From: Ruegeria arenilitoris
GTDB lineage: Bacteria > Pseudomonadota > Alphaproteobacteria > Rhodobacterales > Rhodobacteraceae
NCBI RefSeq assembly: GCF_042675705.1
Contig: NZ_JBHTJJ010000002.1
Reading direction: 5' to 3' (one strand)
DNA length: 64,000 bases
Shown: piece after piece, positions 1 to 9,857 of the stretch
How the letters are laid out: each line of letters starts with the position of its first letter
How positions within the stretch are numbered: the stretch's first letter is position 1
The notes under the pieces: generated by a model
Told to the model about the DNA's origin: nothing
Databases searched by the model: none
The model's input: the letters and a program-made list of their open reading frames with translations, nothing else
Made by a program: the position numbers and the translations under genes

Positions 1-584
1 ACGGTTTCAACGAGAACCTGTCGCTGTTCCAGCAGGGCAAATGCGGCATGTGGATCGACGCCACCGTTGCGGCATCCTTCGTGACCAACCCCAACGACTC
101 GACTGTCGCCGATCAGGTTGGATTTGCTCTGGCACCGAACTCGGAAGGCGTTGACAAGCGCGCCAACTGGCTGTGGGCCTGGGCCCTAGCCATTCCGGCC
201 GGCACCCAGAAAGAGGATGCCGCCAAGCAGTTCATCGAATGGGCCACCTCGAAAGACTATATCGAACTGGTTGCCGAGAACGAAGGCTGGGCCAATGTTC
301 CTCCGGGCGCACGCCAGTCGCTGTACGAGAACCCGAACTACAAGGACATCCCCTTCGCGCAGATGACGCTGAAGTCGATCCTTGCGGCCGATCCGGAAAA
401 CTGCTGCGTCAAGCCGACGCCGTATACCGGGATCCAGTTCGTCGCCATCCCCGAATTCGCGGGCATCGCCACCCAGGTGAGCCAGGAATTCTCGGCGGTC
501 TATGCCGGACAGCAGTCGGTTGACGAAGCTCTGGCCAAGGCACAGGCCTTCACGGCCGAAGAAATGGAAGCCGCAGGGTACTGA
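1..584 (+). CDS. smoE: Polyol (sorbitol/mannitol) ABC transporter, periplasmic binding protein, C-terminal part
   Basis: Partial at the window edge: the reading frame is open from base 3 and ends at TGA 582-584, so the N-terminus and any signal peptide are missing. The visible ~193 residues look like the C-terminal lobe of a family 1 extracellular solute-binding protein (CGMWIDATVAASF, later NWLWAWALAIPAGT and AAKQFIEWATS). Such proteins capture sugar alcohols in the periplasm and deliver them to the SmoFG permease. The identity as a polyol binder rests mainly on the downstream order (two permeases, ATPase, sorbitol dehydrogenase, mannitol dehydrogenase), which matches the Rhodobacter smo operon. 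Confidence 0.85.
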   Translation, partial: GFNENLSLFQQGKCGMWIDATVAASFVTNPNDSTVADQVGFALAPNSEGVDKRANWLWAWALAIPAGTQKEDAAKQFIEWATSKDYIELVAENEGWANVPPGARQSLYENPNYKDIPFAQMTLKSILAADPENCCVKPTPYTGIQFVAIPEFAGIATQVSQEFSAVYAGQQSVDEALAKAQAFTAEEMEAAGY

Positions 585-596
585 GGCCTCCTCCCG

Positions 597-623
597 GCGG
601 GTGGGCAGGTTTCTGTCCCCCGC
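597..623 (+). terminator. Intercistronic hairpin between smoE and smoF
   Basis: GCGGGTGGGCAG (597-608) can pair with CTGTCCCCCGC (613-623) around a GTTT loop, in the 108-bp gap after smoE. There is no clean U-tract. It is more likely an mRNA-stabilising or partially attenuating hairpin, as often found after binding-protein genes, than a full terminator. This would keep smoE expression above that of the membrane components. Confidence 0.45.
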
Positions 624-692
624 TCTCCCCCCTTCCACAACCCGTGTTAGTCTCGCAGGCAACAAGCCGCCTGAACAGAGAGGTCTTGCGTC

Positions 693-1559
693 ATGGCAAC
701 TCAACACTCCCGATCCGTCGCACGCCTGATGATGGCCCCCGCCGTGGTCCTGTTGCTGGGCTGGATGCTAGTTCCGCTGACGATGACCCTGTATTTTTCC
801 TTCAAGAAATACTTGCCACTGCGCGGCGGTGATCTGGGTTGGGTCGGATTCGACAACTACGTCCGGTTCGTAACCTCAAGTTCCTTCTGGCCCGCCGTTC
901 AGGCGACGCTGGTGATCGTGGGCGGTGTGCTGGCCATCACCGTGGTATTGGGCATCCTGCTGGCGCTGCTGCTGGATCAGCCGATGTGGGGCCAAGGCGT
1001 CGTGCGCATTCTGGTGATCGCCCCGTTCTTCGTGATGCCCACCGTTTCGGCACTGGTCTGGAAGAACATGTTCATGGACCCGGTCAACGGTCTTTTCGCC
1101 CATCTGTGGCGGTTCTTCGGGGCCGAGCCGATCTCGTGGCTGTCCGAGGCGTCGATGCCGTCGATCGTGATGATCGTGTCCTGGCAGTGGCTGCCCTTTG
1201 CCACCCTGATCCTGCTGACCGCGATCCAGTCGCTGGACAGCGAACAGCTGGAGGCCGCCGAAATGGATGGCGCGCCGCCGCTGAAACGCTTCTTTTTCAT
1301 CATCCTGCCGCATCTGAGCCGCGCGGTCACGATCGTCATCCTGATCCAGACGATCTTCCTGCTGTCGATCTTCGCCGAGATCTTCGTGACCACAGGCGGC
1401 GCCTTCGGCACCCGCACCCTGACCTACCTGATCTACCAGCGCGTGCTGGAAAGCCAGAATGTCGGGCTGGGCTCGGCCGGCGGGGTCTATGCCATCATCC
1501 TTGCCAATATCGTCGCCATCTTCCTGATGCGCATCGTCGGCAAAAACCTGGACGCGTGA
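693..1559 (+). CDS. smoF: Polyol ABC transporter permease SmoF
   Basis: A 288-residue inner-membrane permease of the MalF/binding-protein-dependent transport family. There are about six hydrophobic segments (first at residues 12-35). The cytoplasmic EAA loop is clear at about 186-206 (LEAAEMDG followed by a basic/aromatic run ending in LP), the site that docks on the SmoK ATPase. It forms the translocation pore with SmoG. ATG 693 is preceded by an AGAGAG Shine-Dalgarno. It lies 108 bp after smoE and 13 bp before smoG, in one operon. Confidence 0.9.
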   Translation: MATQHSRSVARLMMAPAVVLLLGWMLVPLTMTLYFSFKKYLPLRGGDLGWVGFDNYVRFVTSSSFWPAVQATLVIVGGVLAITVVLGILLALLLDQPMWGQGVVRILVIAPFFVMPTVSALVWKNMFMDPVNGLFAHLWRFFGAEPISWLSEASMPSIVMIVSWQWLPFATLILLTAIQSLDSEQLEAAEMDGAPPLKRFFFIILPHLSRAVTIVILIQTIFLLSIFAEIFVTTGGAFGTRTLTYLIYQRVLESQNVGLGSAGGVYAIILANIVAIFLMRIVGKNLDA

Positions 1560-1572
1560 GGAGGACGACATC

Positions 1573-2403
1573 ATGGCCCGCACCGTCACCACACAACGCA
1601 AGCTGATCAATACCGCCTTTGCCTGGGCTGTCGGCCTGCTGATCTTCTTCCCGATCCTCTGGACGATCCTGACCAGCTTCAAGACCGAGGCCCAGGCCAT
1701 CGCCAGCCCGCCGATCTTTCTGAACTTCGACTGGACGCTGGAAAACTATGCGGTGGTTCAGGAACGGTCGAACTACACGCGGTTTCTATGGAACTCGATC
1801 ATCATCGCGGGCGGGTCCACCCTGCTGGGCGTGATCGTCGCGGTGCCCGCCGCCTGGGCCATGGCCTTCGTGCCCTCGGCACGCACCAAGGACATCCTGC
1901 TGTGGATGCTGTCCACCAAGATGCTGCCAGCGGTGGGGGTTCTGTACCCGATCTACCTGCTGTTCATCCAGCTGGGCCTGCTGGACAGCCGCGCCGGGCT
2001 GGTGGTGGTTCTGATGCTGATCAACCTGCCGATCATCGTCTGGATGCTGTACACCTATTTCCGCGAAATCCCCGGCGACATTCTGGAAGCCGCGCGCATG
2101 GACGGCGCCACGCTGAAAGAGGAAATCCTCTACATCCTGACGCCGATGGCGGTGCCGGGCATCGCCTCGACCGTGCTGCTGAATTTCATCCTGGCCTGGA
2201 ACGAGGCGTTCTGGACCCTAAACCTGACCGCCGTCGACGCGGCCCCGCTGACCGCGTTCATCGCCAGCTATTCCAGCCCCGAGGGCCTGTTCTTCGCCAA
2301 GCTCAGCGCGGCATCGACCATGGCCATCGCCCCGATCCTGATCCTTGGGTGGTTCAGTCAGAAACAACTGGTCCGCGGCCTGACCTTCGGCGCCGTGAAG
2401 TAA
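1573..2403 (+). CDS. smoG: Polyol ABC transporter permease SmoG
   Basis: A 276-residue MalG-type permease, the partner of SmoF. Hydrophobic segments include residues 12-33 and 76-100, and a canonical EAA loop (LEAARMDGATLKEE) starts at about 171. The start ATG follows a GAGGAGGACG ribosome-binding site just after the smoF stop. The next gene, smoK, begins 10 bp after its stop. Known role: inner-membrane half of the sorbitol/mannitol importer. Confidence 0.9.
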   Translation: MARTVTTQRKLINTAFAWAVGLLIFFPILWTILTSFKTEAQAIASPPIFLNFDWTLENYAVVQERSNYTRFLWNSIIIAGGSTLLGVIVAVPAAWAMAFVPSARTKDILLWMLSTKMLPAVGVLYPIYLLFIQLGLLDSRAGLVVVLMLINLPIIVWMLYTYFREIPGDILEAARMDGATLKEEILYILTPMAVPGIASTVLLNFILAWNEAFWTLNLTAVDAAPLTAFIASYSSPEGLFFAKLSAASTMAIAPILILGWFSQKQLVRGLTFGAVK

Positions 2404-2413
2404 GGAAAGACAC

Positions 2414-3414
<1,001 letters not shown>

Positions 3415-3418
<4 letters not shown>

Positions 3419-4188
3419 ACCGGCTGGTCGGCAAACGGGCCCTGATCACCGGGGCCGCGCGCGGCATCGGGCTGGCCTTTGCCCGGACCTATGCCGCCGA
3501 GGGCGCGCAGGTGGCGCTGGCCGATATCGACGTGCAGCAGGCGCGCAAGGCCGCGCGCGAGATCGGGCCGCAGGCGATCGCGGTAGAAATGGATGTCTCG
3601 CAGCAGGACAGCATCGAGGCGGGCGTAGCCGACGCCGTGGCGCGGATGGGCGGGATCGACATCCTGATCAACAACGCCGCGATCTTCACCGCCGCCTCGA
3701 TCGTGGAAATCACCCGCGCGGATTACCAGCGCGTTTTCGACATCAACGTCGCCGGCACCCTGTTCACCCTGCAGGCGGTCGCGCGACACATGATCGGGCA
3801 GGGCACCGGCGGCAAGATCATCAACATGGCCAGCCAGGCCGGCCGCCGCGGCGAGCCACTCGTGGCGGTTTATTGCGCCAGCAAAGCGGCGGTGATCAGC
3901 CTGACCCAATCGGCGGGGCTGAACCTGATCAAACACGGGATCAACGTGAATGCCATCGCCCCCGGCGTGGTGGATGGCGAGCACTGGGACGGCGTCGATG
4001 CCTTCTTTGCCAAATACGAGGGCAAGGCGCCGGGACAGAAGAAGAAGGAAGTGGGCGAAGCGGTGCCCTTCGGCCGGATGGGCCGGGCCGAGGACCTGAC
4101 CGGAATGGCGGTCTTTCTGGCCTCGTCCGAGGCCGATTACATCGTCGCTCAGACATACAACGTGGATGGTGGAAATTGGATGAGCTGA
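3415..4188 (+). CDS. smoS: Sorbitol dehydrogenase (SDR family)
   Basis: A 257-residue classical short-chain dehydrogenase, NAD-dependent, expected to oxidise D-sorbitol (and probably galactitol or L-iditol) to the ketose. The motifs are complete: TGAARGIG at 12-19, NNAA at 86-89, and the catalytic set N111, S140, Y153, K157. ATG 3415 overlaps the smoK stop as ATGA. An upstream in-frame extension into smoK is rejected because of this junction. Its stop overlaps the mtlK start by one base (TGATG). Order and length match Rhodobacter smoS. Confidence 0.9.
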
Positions 4189-5690
4189 TGGTGGAGCGCC
4201 CCGCGGATACCCGACCGGTCCAGTTGTGTCAGGCCAATCTGGGCGCGTTGCCCAAATGTGTTCTGCGCCCGGAATACGATCGCGCGGCGCTGACGCCGGG
4301 GATCGTGCATATCGGAGTGGGCAATTTTCATCGCGCGCATCAGGCCTGGTATTTGCACCGGCTGATGCAGCAGGGCGCGGCGCAGGATTGGGGCATCATC
4401 GGTGCCGGCGTGCGCGCCTATGACGCCGAGATGCGGCGCAAGCTGCTTGCTCAGAACTGTCTGACCACGCTGGTCGAGCTGACCGAAGGCCAACGCCGCG
4501 CCGAGGTGACCGGCGCGATGATCGACTACCTGCCCCCGCAAGAGGACAACGGTCCGCTGATCGCGCAGCTGGCCGACCCGGCGATCCGCATCGTCTCGCT
4601 GACCGTGACTGAGGGCGGCTATTTCGTGCACCCCGTTACCAAGGGGCTGGACACCGACCACCCCGACATCCGCCACGATGCCGCCAATCCCGACCGTCCG
4701 CGCACCGCCTTCGGCGCAATCGTCGCGGGCCTGCGACGGCGGCGTGATGCGGGCGTCGGTCCGCTGACCGGGCTGAGCTGCGACAACCTGATCGGCAACG
4801 GGCAGGTTCTGCGTCAGGCGGTGTTGGGGCTGGCGCGCCTGTCGGACCCCGATTTGGCCGACTGGATCGACACGCAATGTACCTTTCCCAATTCGATGGT
4901 CGATTGCATCGTGCCCGCCACCGGCCCGACCGAGCTGGAGTTGGTGCGCGCGCTGGGGATCGACGACGCCGCTCCTGTCACCCATGAAAGCTTCCGCCAA
5001 TGGGTGATCGAGGATGCCTTCTGTGCCGGACGTCCCGACTGGGACAAGGTAGGCGCCACATTTACCGACCGCGTTCATGACTATGAGGTCATGAAGCTGC
5101 GCATCCTGAACGCGGGCCATCAGGTTCTGGCCAATGTCGGCGAGATCCTCGGCCTGAATACGATCGCAGACTGCATGGCCGATCCGCTGGTTTCAGCATT
5201 CTTCCGAAAGGTTTTGGTCGAAGAGATCGCGCCTTTCGTGCGTCCGGTGCCCAATCAGTCGGTGGCGGACTACATCACCTTGATTGAGGAGCGGTTCCGC
5301 AACCCAGCCATTGTCGACACCACGCGGCGCGTTGCTTTTGACGGATCATCCCGGCATGTGGGTTTCGTACTTCCCACCGTCTATGATGCGTTGGCTGCCA
5401 GCGCGCCGGTCAACGGGCTGGCCTTGGTCGAGGCGCTGTGGGCCCGCATGTGCGCCGGCACCCGCGAGGATGGAAGTATCATCGAACCCAACGATCCCAA
5501 CTGGTCCGATTTGGTCACCTCGGCCAACGCGGCCCGCGACAACCCGACCAACTGGCTTGAGCAAACCCAGTACTATCAGGACCTGTCACAATCCGGCGCG
5601 TTTCGCGATGCGTTTGACCGTTGGCTCAGGGTGATCTGGGATCAGGGAGCGCGTCAGGCCCTGACGACGTATCTGGGCGCCCAACTCTGA
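4188..5690 (+). CDS. mtlK: Mannitol 2-dehydrogenase (long-chain polyol dehydrogenase)
   Basis: A 500-residue polyol-specific long-chain dehydrogenase converting D-mannitol to fructose with NAD. The N-terminal nucleotide-binding region shows IHIGVGNFHRAHQAWY (near residue 45). The C-terminal catalytic segment KLRILNAGHQVLANVG carries the family Lys/Asn/His set. ATG 4188 shares its A with the last base of the smoS TGA. It is the last gene of the polyol operon and converges on the GntR regulator 12 bp away. No fructokinase or xylulokinase gene follows, unlike the longer Rhodobacter operon. Confidence 0.9.
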   Translation: MVERPADTRPVQLCQANLGALPKCVLRPEYDRAALTPGIVHIGVGNFHRAHQAWYLHRLMQQGAAQDWGIIGAGVRAYDAEMRRKLLAQNCLTTLVELTEGQRRAEVTGAMIDYLPPQEDNGPLIAQLADPAIRIVSLTVTEGGYFVHPVTKGLDTDHPDIRHDAANPDRPRTAFGAIVAGLRRRRDAGVGPLTGLSCDNLIGNGQVLRQAVLGLARLSDPDLADWIDTQCTFPNSMVDCIVPATGPTELELVRALGIDDAAPVTHESFRQWVIEDAFCAGRPDWDKVGATFTDRVHDYEVMKLRILNAGHQVLANVGEILGLNTIADCMADPLVSAFFRKVLVEEIAPFVRPVPNQSVADYITLIEERFRNPAIVDTTRRVAFDGSSRHVGFVLPTVYDALAASAPVNGLALVEALWARMCAGTREDGSIIEPNDPNWSDLVTSANAARDNPTNWLEQTQYYQDLSQSGAFRDAFDRWLRVIWDQGARQALTTYLGAQL

Positions 5691-5702
5691 CCGGTGCATG
5701 AT

Positions 5703-6404
5703 CTAGCTGTTTGCGGCTTTGCCCAGGCCCTCTTCTGCATCGAACAGGGTTTCGGCAACCGACGCCGCATCGTCCAGATGCCGTTCAACGGCTCGGCGCG
5801 CGGCGGAGGGGTCGCCTGACTGAATCGCGGAACAGATGGCCTCCATATGCTCAATTCCGGGGCGGTCGCGTTCTGTTGCCGTCAAGGTCATCATCCGCAA
5901 CCGGCTGATCCGACCGTTCAGGCGCTGGACCACATCCCAGGCCACATGATGCCCTGCCCCCTCGAAAATTTCTGAGTAGAAATCTGAAGTGGCGCGGAAG
6001 ATCGAGCCCGGCGTCTTGTCCACGAAGCCCTGCTTGAGCCGCACCAGCGCCCCATGCAGGCTACTGGCCCTGTCTGATGTGATGTTGCGCGCGCAGTTCT
6101 CGGCGGCCGCGGTTTCCAGCATGCGGCGGATATCGTAGATCTGCCGTGCCTCATCCCGTGTGATCGAAGCCACGATGGGCCCGCGCCCGGGCAGAATTTC
6201 GACCAGGCCTTCGGCCTCGAGGTAGCGGATCGTTTCCCGGATGACTGTCCTGCTGACACCAAGCTGATCACATAGCGGACGTTCCACCAGCCGTTCGCCG
6301 GGCTGGAAGACACCTTCGATGATGGCCTCGCGCATGCGCTCCTGCACCATGTCGCGAAGGGTTGCCGGGGGATGATCGATCTTGGTCAGTCTTGGCGATG
6401 TCAT
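5703..6404 (-). CDS. GntR-family (FadR/FCD subfamily) transcriptional regulator
   Basis: A 233-residue repressor-type regulator: winged helix at about 12-80 (LREAIIEG-like GERLVERPL and SRTVIRETIRYLEAEGLV) and an all-helical FCD ligand domain at about 87-215. An ATG at 6404 with a GATAGG upstream is preferred over an in-frame TTG at 6440, which lacks a ribosome-binding site. It is transcribed away from the five-gene catabolic operon starting at 6507, and the palindromic operator lies between them. Inference: it controls that operon and itself, with a pathway intermediate or substrate as ligand. It could also affect the convergent polyol operon, but no operator was seen there. Confidence 0.85.
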   Translation of the reverse strand: MTSPRLTKIDHPPATLRDMVQERMREAIIEGVFQPGERLVERPLCDQLGVSRTVIRETIRYLEAEGLVEILPGRGPIVASITRDEARQIYDIRRMLETAAAENCARNITSDRASSLHGALVRLKQGFVDKTPGSIFRATSDFYSEIFEGAGHHVAWDVVQRLNGRISRLRMMTLTATERDRPGIEHMEAICSAIQSGDPSAARRAVERHLDDAASVAETLFDAEEGLGKAANS

Positions 6405-6447
6405 GGACGGGAACCTATCGGTCGCGCGTTGCCTCAGCAAGGTATGA

Positions 6448-6474
6448 TTGACATCCTGTCTTATGGTATACCAT
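6448..6474 (+). promoter_or_regulatory. GntR operator (perfect 12-bp palindrome) next to a -35-like TTGACA
   Basis: ATGGTATACCAT at 6463-6474 is a perfect palindrome containing TGGTATACCA, the form typical of FadR-subfamily GntR operators. It lies 59 bp upstream of the regulator's ATG and 33 bp upstream of the catabolic operon's first ATG. A TTGACA hexamer at 6448-6453 precedes it, and the likely -10 overlaps the palindrome. Binding would therefore block the operon promoter and probably autoregulate the GntR gene. Confidence 0.7.
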
Positions 6475-6506
6475 CATGCCGGAAACGGAATCACAGGACC
6501 TTTGCG

Positions 6507-7109
6507 ATGCCCGCCACCATTCGTAAAACACTGCTGCATGTCGAAAACACGCTGATCGAAGGTGGCAAAACCGCCGAACGCCCTTTGACCTTGATCGCGG
6601 CGGTCGCCGTTGTCACCAATCCCTGGGCCGCCCGCGGCTTTGTCGAAGATCTGCGTCCAGAGATACACGATTGCGCTCCGGGGCTGGGCCACATGCTGAC
6701 CGAGATGATTCTCGAGGCAACCGGCGGCGGTGACCGGGTTGAAGCCTATGGCAAAGCCGCCGTTGTCGGAGTGAACGGCGAGGTCGAGCACGGGTCGGCC
6801 CTGATCCATACACTGAGGTTCGGAAATTCCTATCGCGAGGCGGTTGGCGCAAAATCCTACCTTGCCTTCACCAACACCCGCGGACCGGCAAATGCGGCCA
6901 TGCAAATTCCCCTAATGGACAAGAATGATGGTGGGCGGCGCAGCCACTATCTGACCATCCACCTGCAGGTCGCCGACGCTCCGGCCCCGGATGAGATCAT
7001 GATCGCTTTGGGTGCTTCGATCGGAGGGCGCCCGCATCACCGCATTGGGGATCGTTATCAGGATCTGAAGGATTTGGGCCATGACGTCGGCAATCCGGCA
7101 GCTGTCTGA
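6507..7109 (+). CDS. Amino acid synthesis (AA_synth, formerly DUF1185) family protein
   Basis: A 200-residue protein matching PF06684 over its whole length: an N-terminal KTLLHVENTLIEGG, the central EAYGKAAVVG and EHGSALIHTLRFGN, and a C-terminal GGRPHHRIGDRYQDL. The family has a chorismate-mutase-like fold, and its exact reaction is not established. ATG 6507 has AGGA eight bases upstream. It is the first gene of the operon under the GntR operator and overlaps the next gene by 29 bp. Its place with a two-component flavin monooxygenase suggests a catabolic rather than biosynthetic role here. Confidence 0.85.
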   Translation: MPATIRKTLLHVENTLIEGGKTAERPLTLIAAVAVVTNPWAARGFVEDLRPEIHDCAPGLGHMLTEMILEATGGGDRVEAYGKAAVVGVNGEVEHGSALIHTLRFGNSYREAVGAKSYLAFTNTRGPANAAMQIPLMDKNDGGRRSHYLTIHLQVADAPAPDEIMIALGASIGGRPHHRIGDRYQDLKDLGHDVGNPAAV

Positions 7110-7896
7110 ACCATTCGGACGCCTTGGCTTGCGCTTTGCCGGCCTCCCCGATGGCGAACCTCTGGTCCTGCTGCACGGGGTCGGTATGCAGTCGGAGGCT
7201 TGGGCACCGCAGATCGATGCCTTGTCCGACTTGCACGCGGTCTACGCACTGGATCTGCCAGGGCATGGCCAGTCCGACCCGATCGCTGTGGGGGCGCAGT
7301 TACCAGCATTTGTGGAGTGGCTGCAGGCGGCGCTGGACGCTTTGACCCTGGATCGCGTGAACCTTGTCGGTCATTCGATGGGCGCACTGATTGCCGGCGG
7401 GTTTGCGGTCGAACATCCCGATCGGGTCCGGCGCGTCGCCTTGCTGAACGGAGTGTTTCGGCGGGACGATCAGGCCCGAGACTCTGTGCTGGCGCGCGCG
7501 GGTTTGATCAGCGCCGGAACCTTTGATCTGGAAACCCCGCTACAGCGCTGGTTTGCAAACAGTCCGGCCGACCGCACCGCTCGGGACAGGGTCGCCGCAT
7601 GGTTGGCCGCAGTCGACATAAACGGCTATGCGACGGCCTACGATGCCTTTGCCCGGGGCGACATGGTCTACGCCGATCGCTACCCTCAGATCTCTTGCCC
7701 CTTGCTGGCGTTGACGGGTGCTGAGGATCCGAATTCCACACCCGACATGGCCCGCGCCATCGCCGCGGCCGCCAAGGGGCAGGCGGTTGTCGTCGAGGGT
7801 CATCGGCACATGGTGAACCTCACTGATCCAAAGACTGTCAACGCGGCCCTTGTTCAATGGCTGAAGACTCCAACGCACGAAAGGTCGCCCGCATGA
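7081..7896 (+). CDS. Alpha/beta hydrolase
   Basis: A 271-residue alpha/beta-hydrolase-fold enzyme. The oxyanion-hole HG is at 32-33, nucleophile S99 lies in GHSMG (97-101), and acid D216 (in TGAEDP) and base H243 complete the triad. Size and type fit amidase/ester hydrolases such as those acting on ring-cleavage N-formyl intermediates (TgnD-like) or RutD-like proteins. It overlaps the preceding gene by 29 bp and the next by ATGA. Substrate is inferred only from context. Confidence 0.8.
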   Translation: MTSAIRQLSEPFGRLGLRFAGLPDGEPLVLLHGVGMQSEAWAPQIDALSDLHAVYALDLPGHGQSDPIAVGAQLPAFVEWLQAALDALTLDRVNLVGHSMGALIAGGFAVEHPDRVRRVALLNGVFRRDDQARDSVLARAGLISAGTFDLETPLQRWFANSPADRTARDRVAAWLAAVDINGYATAYDAFARGDMVYADRYPQISCPLLALTGAEDPNSTPDMARAIAAAAKGQAVVVEGHRHMVNLTDPKTVNAALVQWLKTPTHERSPA

Positions 7897-8807
7897 CCGA
7901 TTTCGACCCTCGCGCCCTGCGCAGCGCGTTCGGAACCTTTCTCACCGGTGTCACGGTGGTCACGACCCATGACAAATCCGGCCGACCGATCGGCTTTACC
8001 GCCAATTCCTTTTCCTCGGTTTCGCTGGACCCTCCGCTGGTATCGGTCTGTCTTGCCAATACCTCCAGCAATTTCAACACATTCTCTGAAGCCGCCGGTT
8101 TCGCCGTCAACATCCTTTCGGAGGATCAGATCAGCGTTTCGAACACCTTCGCACGCCCTTCACAGGACCGGTTTTCCGGTGTCGAGTGGAAGCCCGGACC
8201 CAACGGCGCACCAATTCTTGCCGGGGTTTCAGCTTGGTTCGACTGCTCGGTTTTCAAGACGGTCGAGGCCGGCGACCACCTGATCCTGATCGGTCGTGTC
8301 GAGGCCTTCGACCACTCGATCGCACCGGGCCTGGGCTATGCCCGCGGCGCCTACGTGACGCCTGCCGCCGAAGCCCGGGCGCTGAACCGTCGTGCGGGCG
8401 TCGTGGTTTCCGCGCTGATCGAGCGGGACGGCCAGATTCTTCTACTGGACGATGGCAACGGCGGGCTGACCATTCCGGCAACCGAGGACATGGCGAACGG
8501 CGCCGATACTGCGCTGGCCCAGCTGATCGCGGGATGTCGGATCAAGGCAGAACCGGGCTTCATCTATTCGGTCTACCAAGACAAGTCGCGACGACAGCAT
8601 ATCTCGTTCCTTTGTCAAGCCGAGGACGGCTCCCCAGCCAACGGGGCTTTTACGCAAATCGTCGAGTCGACGCTGATGGATGTCGCGGACCCAGCCATCT
8701 GTACGATGCTGGAACGTTTTGCCCGAGAAAGCCGTTTGGGCAATTTCGGCATATACTACGGAGATGAAACCAGCGGACGGGTCAAACCGTTGGTTCGGGG
8801 GAGTTGA
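7893..8807 (+). CDS. Flavin reductase with an additional C-terminal Nudix-like domain
   Basis: A 304-residue protein. Residues 8-157 are a flavin-reductase-like, FMN-binding split-barrel domain (RSAFGTFLTGVTVVTT, GFTANSFSSVSLDPPLVSVC). This type supplies reduced flavin to a partner monooxygenase. Residues ~166-304 begin like a Nudix domain (RRAGVVVSALIERDGQILLLDDGNGG) but lack a recognisable REUXEE box, so pyrophosphatase activity is doubtful. Start ATG 7893 forms ATGA with the hydrolase stop and has GAAAGG upstream; an in-frame ATG at 7857 is less likely. The luciferase-like oxygenase follows 1 bp after its stop. Confidence 0.82.
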   Translation: MTDFDPRALRSAFGTFLTGVTVVTTHDKSGRPIGFTANSFSSVSLDPPLVSVCLANTSSNFNTFSEAAGFAVNILSEDQISVSNTFARPSQDRFSGVEWKPGPNGAPILAGVSAWFDCSVFKTVEAGDHLILIGRVEAFDHSIAPGLGYARGAYVTPAAEARALNRRAGVVVSALIERDGQILLLDDGNGGLTIPATEDMANGADTALAQLIAGCRIKAEPGFIYSVYQDKSRRQHISFLCQAEDGSPANGAFTQIVESTLMDVADPAICTMLERFARESRLGNFGIYYGDETSGRVKPLVRGS

Positions 8808-8808
8808 A

Positions 8809-9846
8809 ATGAAGTTCTCGCTGTTTGCGCATATGGAGCGGATTTCGCCAGAGCAGGACCAGAAGCAATTGTATGACGAGTTCATCCAACTGTGCAAAAT
8901 CGCCGACGACGGAGGGATGCATGCCGTCTGGACAGGCGAACACCACGGGATGAACTTTACAATCGCGCCCAACCCTTTCCTCAGCCTGATTGACGTGGCT
9001 CGGCACACCCGGAGTGTCCGGCTGGGCACCGGCACCGTGATCGCGCCGTTCTGGCATCCGATCCGGTTGGCAGGCGAGGCCGCGATGACGGATATCATAA
9101 CCGACGGACGGCTGGATCTGGGCATTGCCCGCGGTGCCTACAGTTACGAATACGAACGCATGATGCCTGGCATGGATGCCTGGGAAGCCGGGCAGCGTAT
9201 GCGCGAACTCGTCCCCGCCGTGAAACAGCTCTGGCAGGGAGATTACGCCCATGACGGCGAATTCCACCAATTTCCCAAGACCACCTCGTCGCCCCTGCCC
9301 CTGCAACCTGGTGGGCCGCCCATCTGGGTGGCCGCACGCGACCCCAACAGCCACGAATTCGCCGTACGCTCAGGGTGCAACGTACAGGTCACGCCATTGT
9401 GGAACGGCGACGACGAGGTCATCGACCTGATGGCCAAGTTCAATGCCGCCTGTGCAAAGTATCCTGACATGCCGCGCCCCAAGATCATGTTGCTGCGCCA
9501 CACTTATGTGGCCGAAGATCAGAACGACGTGAAACAGGCCGCCATCGAGTTGAACCGGTTCTACTGCTATTTCGGCGCATGGTTCATGAACAAGCGTGAC
9601 GTCACACATGGCCTTATTGCCCCTCTGAGTGATGCCGAAGTCGCCGAGCATCCGTTCTATTCGCCCCAGAACATGGAGCGGGACCTAGTGATCGGAACAG
9701 CCGATACCGTTGTCGACCGGCTTCGGAGATGCGAGGAATTGGGGTATGACGAGTATTCATTCTGGATCGACTCCAGCATGCCGTTTGAACGCAAAAAGGC
9801 CTCGTTGGAGCGTTTCATCAAGGATGTGATGCCGGCCTTTCAATAG
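8809..9846 (+). CDS. LLM-class (luciferase-like) flavin-dependent monooxygenase
   Basis: A 345-residue bacterial-luciferase-fold oxygenase (MKFSLFAHMER start, then WTGEHHG, RLGTGTVIAPFWHPIRLAGE and GRLDLGIARGAY, the usual flavin-site segments). It would use reduced FMN from the adjacent reductase to oxygenate an organic, possibly heterocyclic, substrate. ATG 8809 follows GGGGGAG and begins one base after the reductase stop. Relatives include oxygenase components of trigonelline- and pyridine-type ring cleavage. The substrate here is not visible in the sequence. Confidence 0.85.
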   Translation: MKFSLFAHMERISPEQDQKQLYDEFIQLCKIADDGGMHAVWTGEHHGMNFTIAPNPFLSLIDVARHTRSVRLGTGTVIAPFWHPIRLAGEAAMTDIITDGRLDLGIARGAYSYEYERMMPGMDAWEAGQRMRELVPAVKQLWQGDYAHDGEFHQFPKTTSSPLPLQPGGPPIWVAARDPNSHEFAVRSGCNVQVTPLWNGDDEVIDLMAKFNAACAKYPDMPRPKIMLLRHTYVAEDQNDVKQAAIELNRFYCYFGAWFMNKRDVTHGLIAPLSDAEVAEHPFYSPQNMERDLVIGTADTVVDRLRRCEELGYDEYSFWIDSSMPFERKKASLERFIKDVMPAFQ

Positions 9847-9857
9847 GGGAATTCTGG

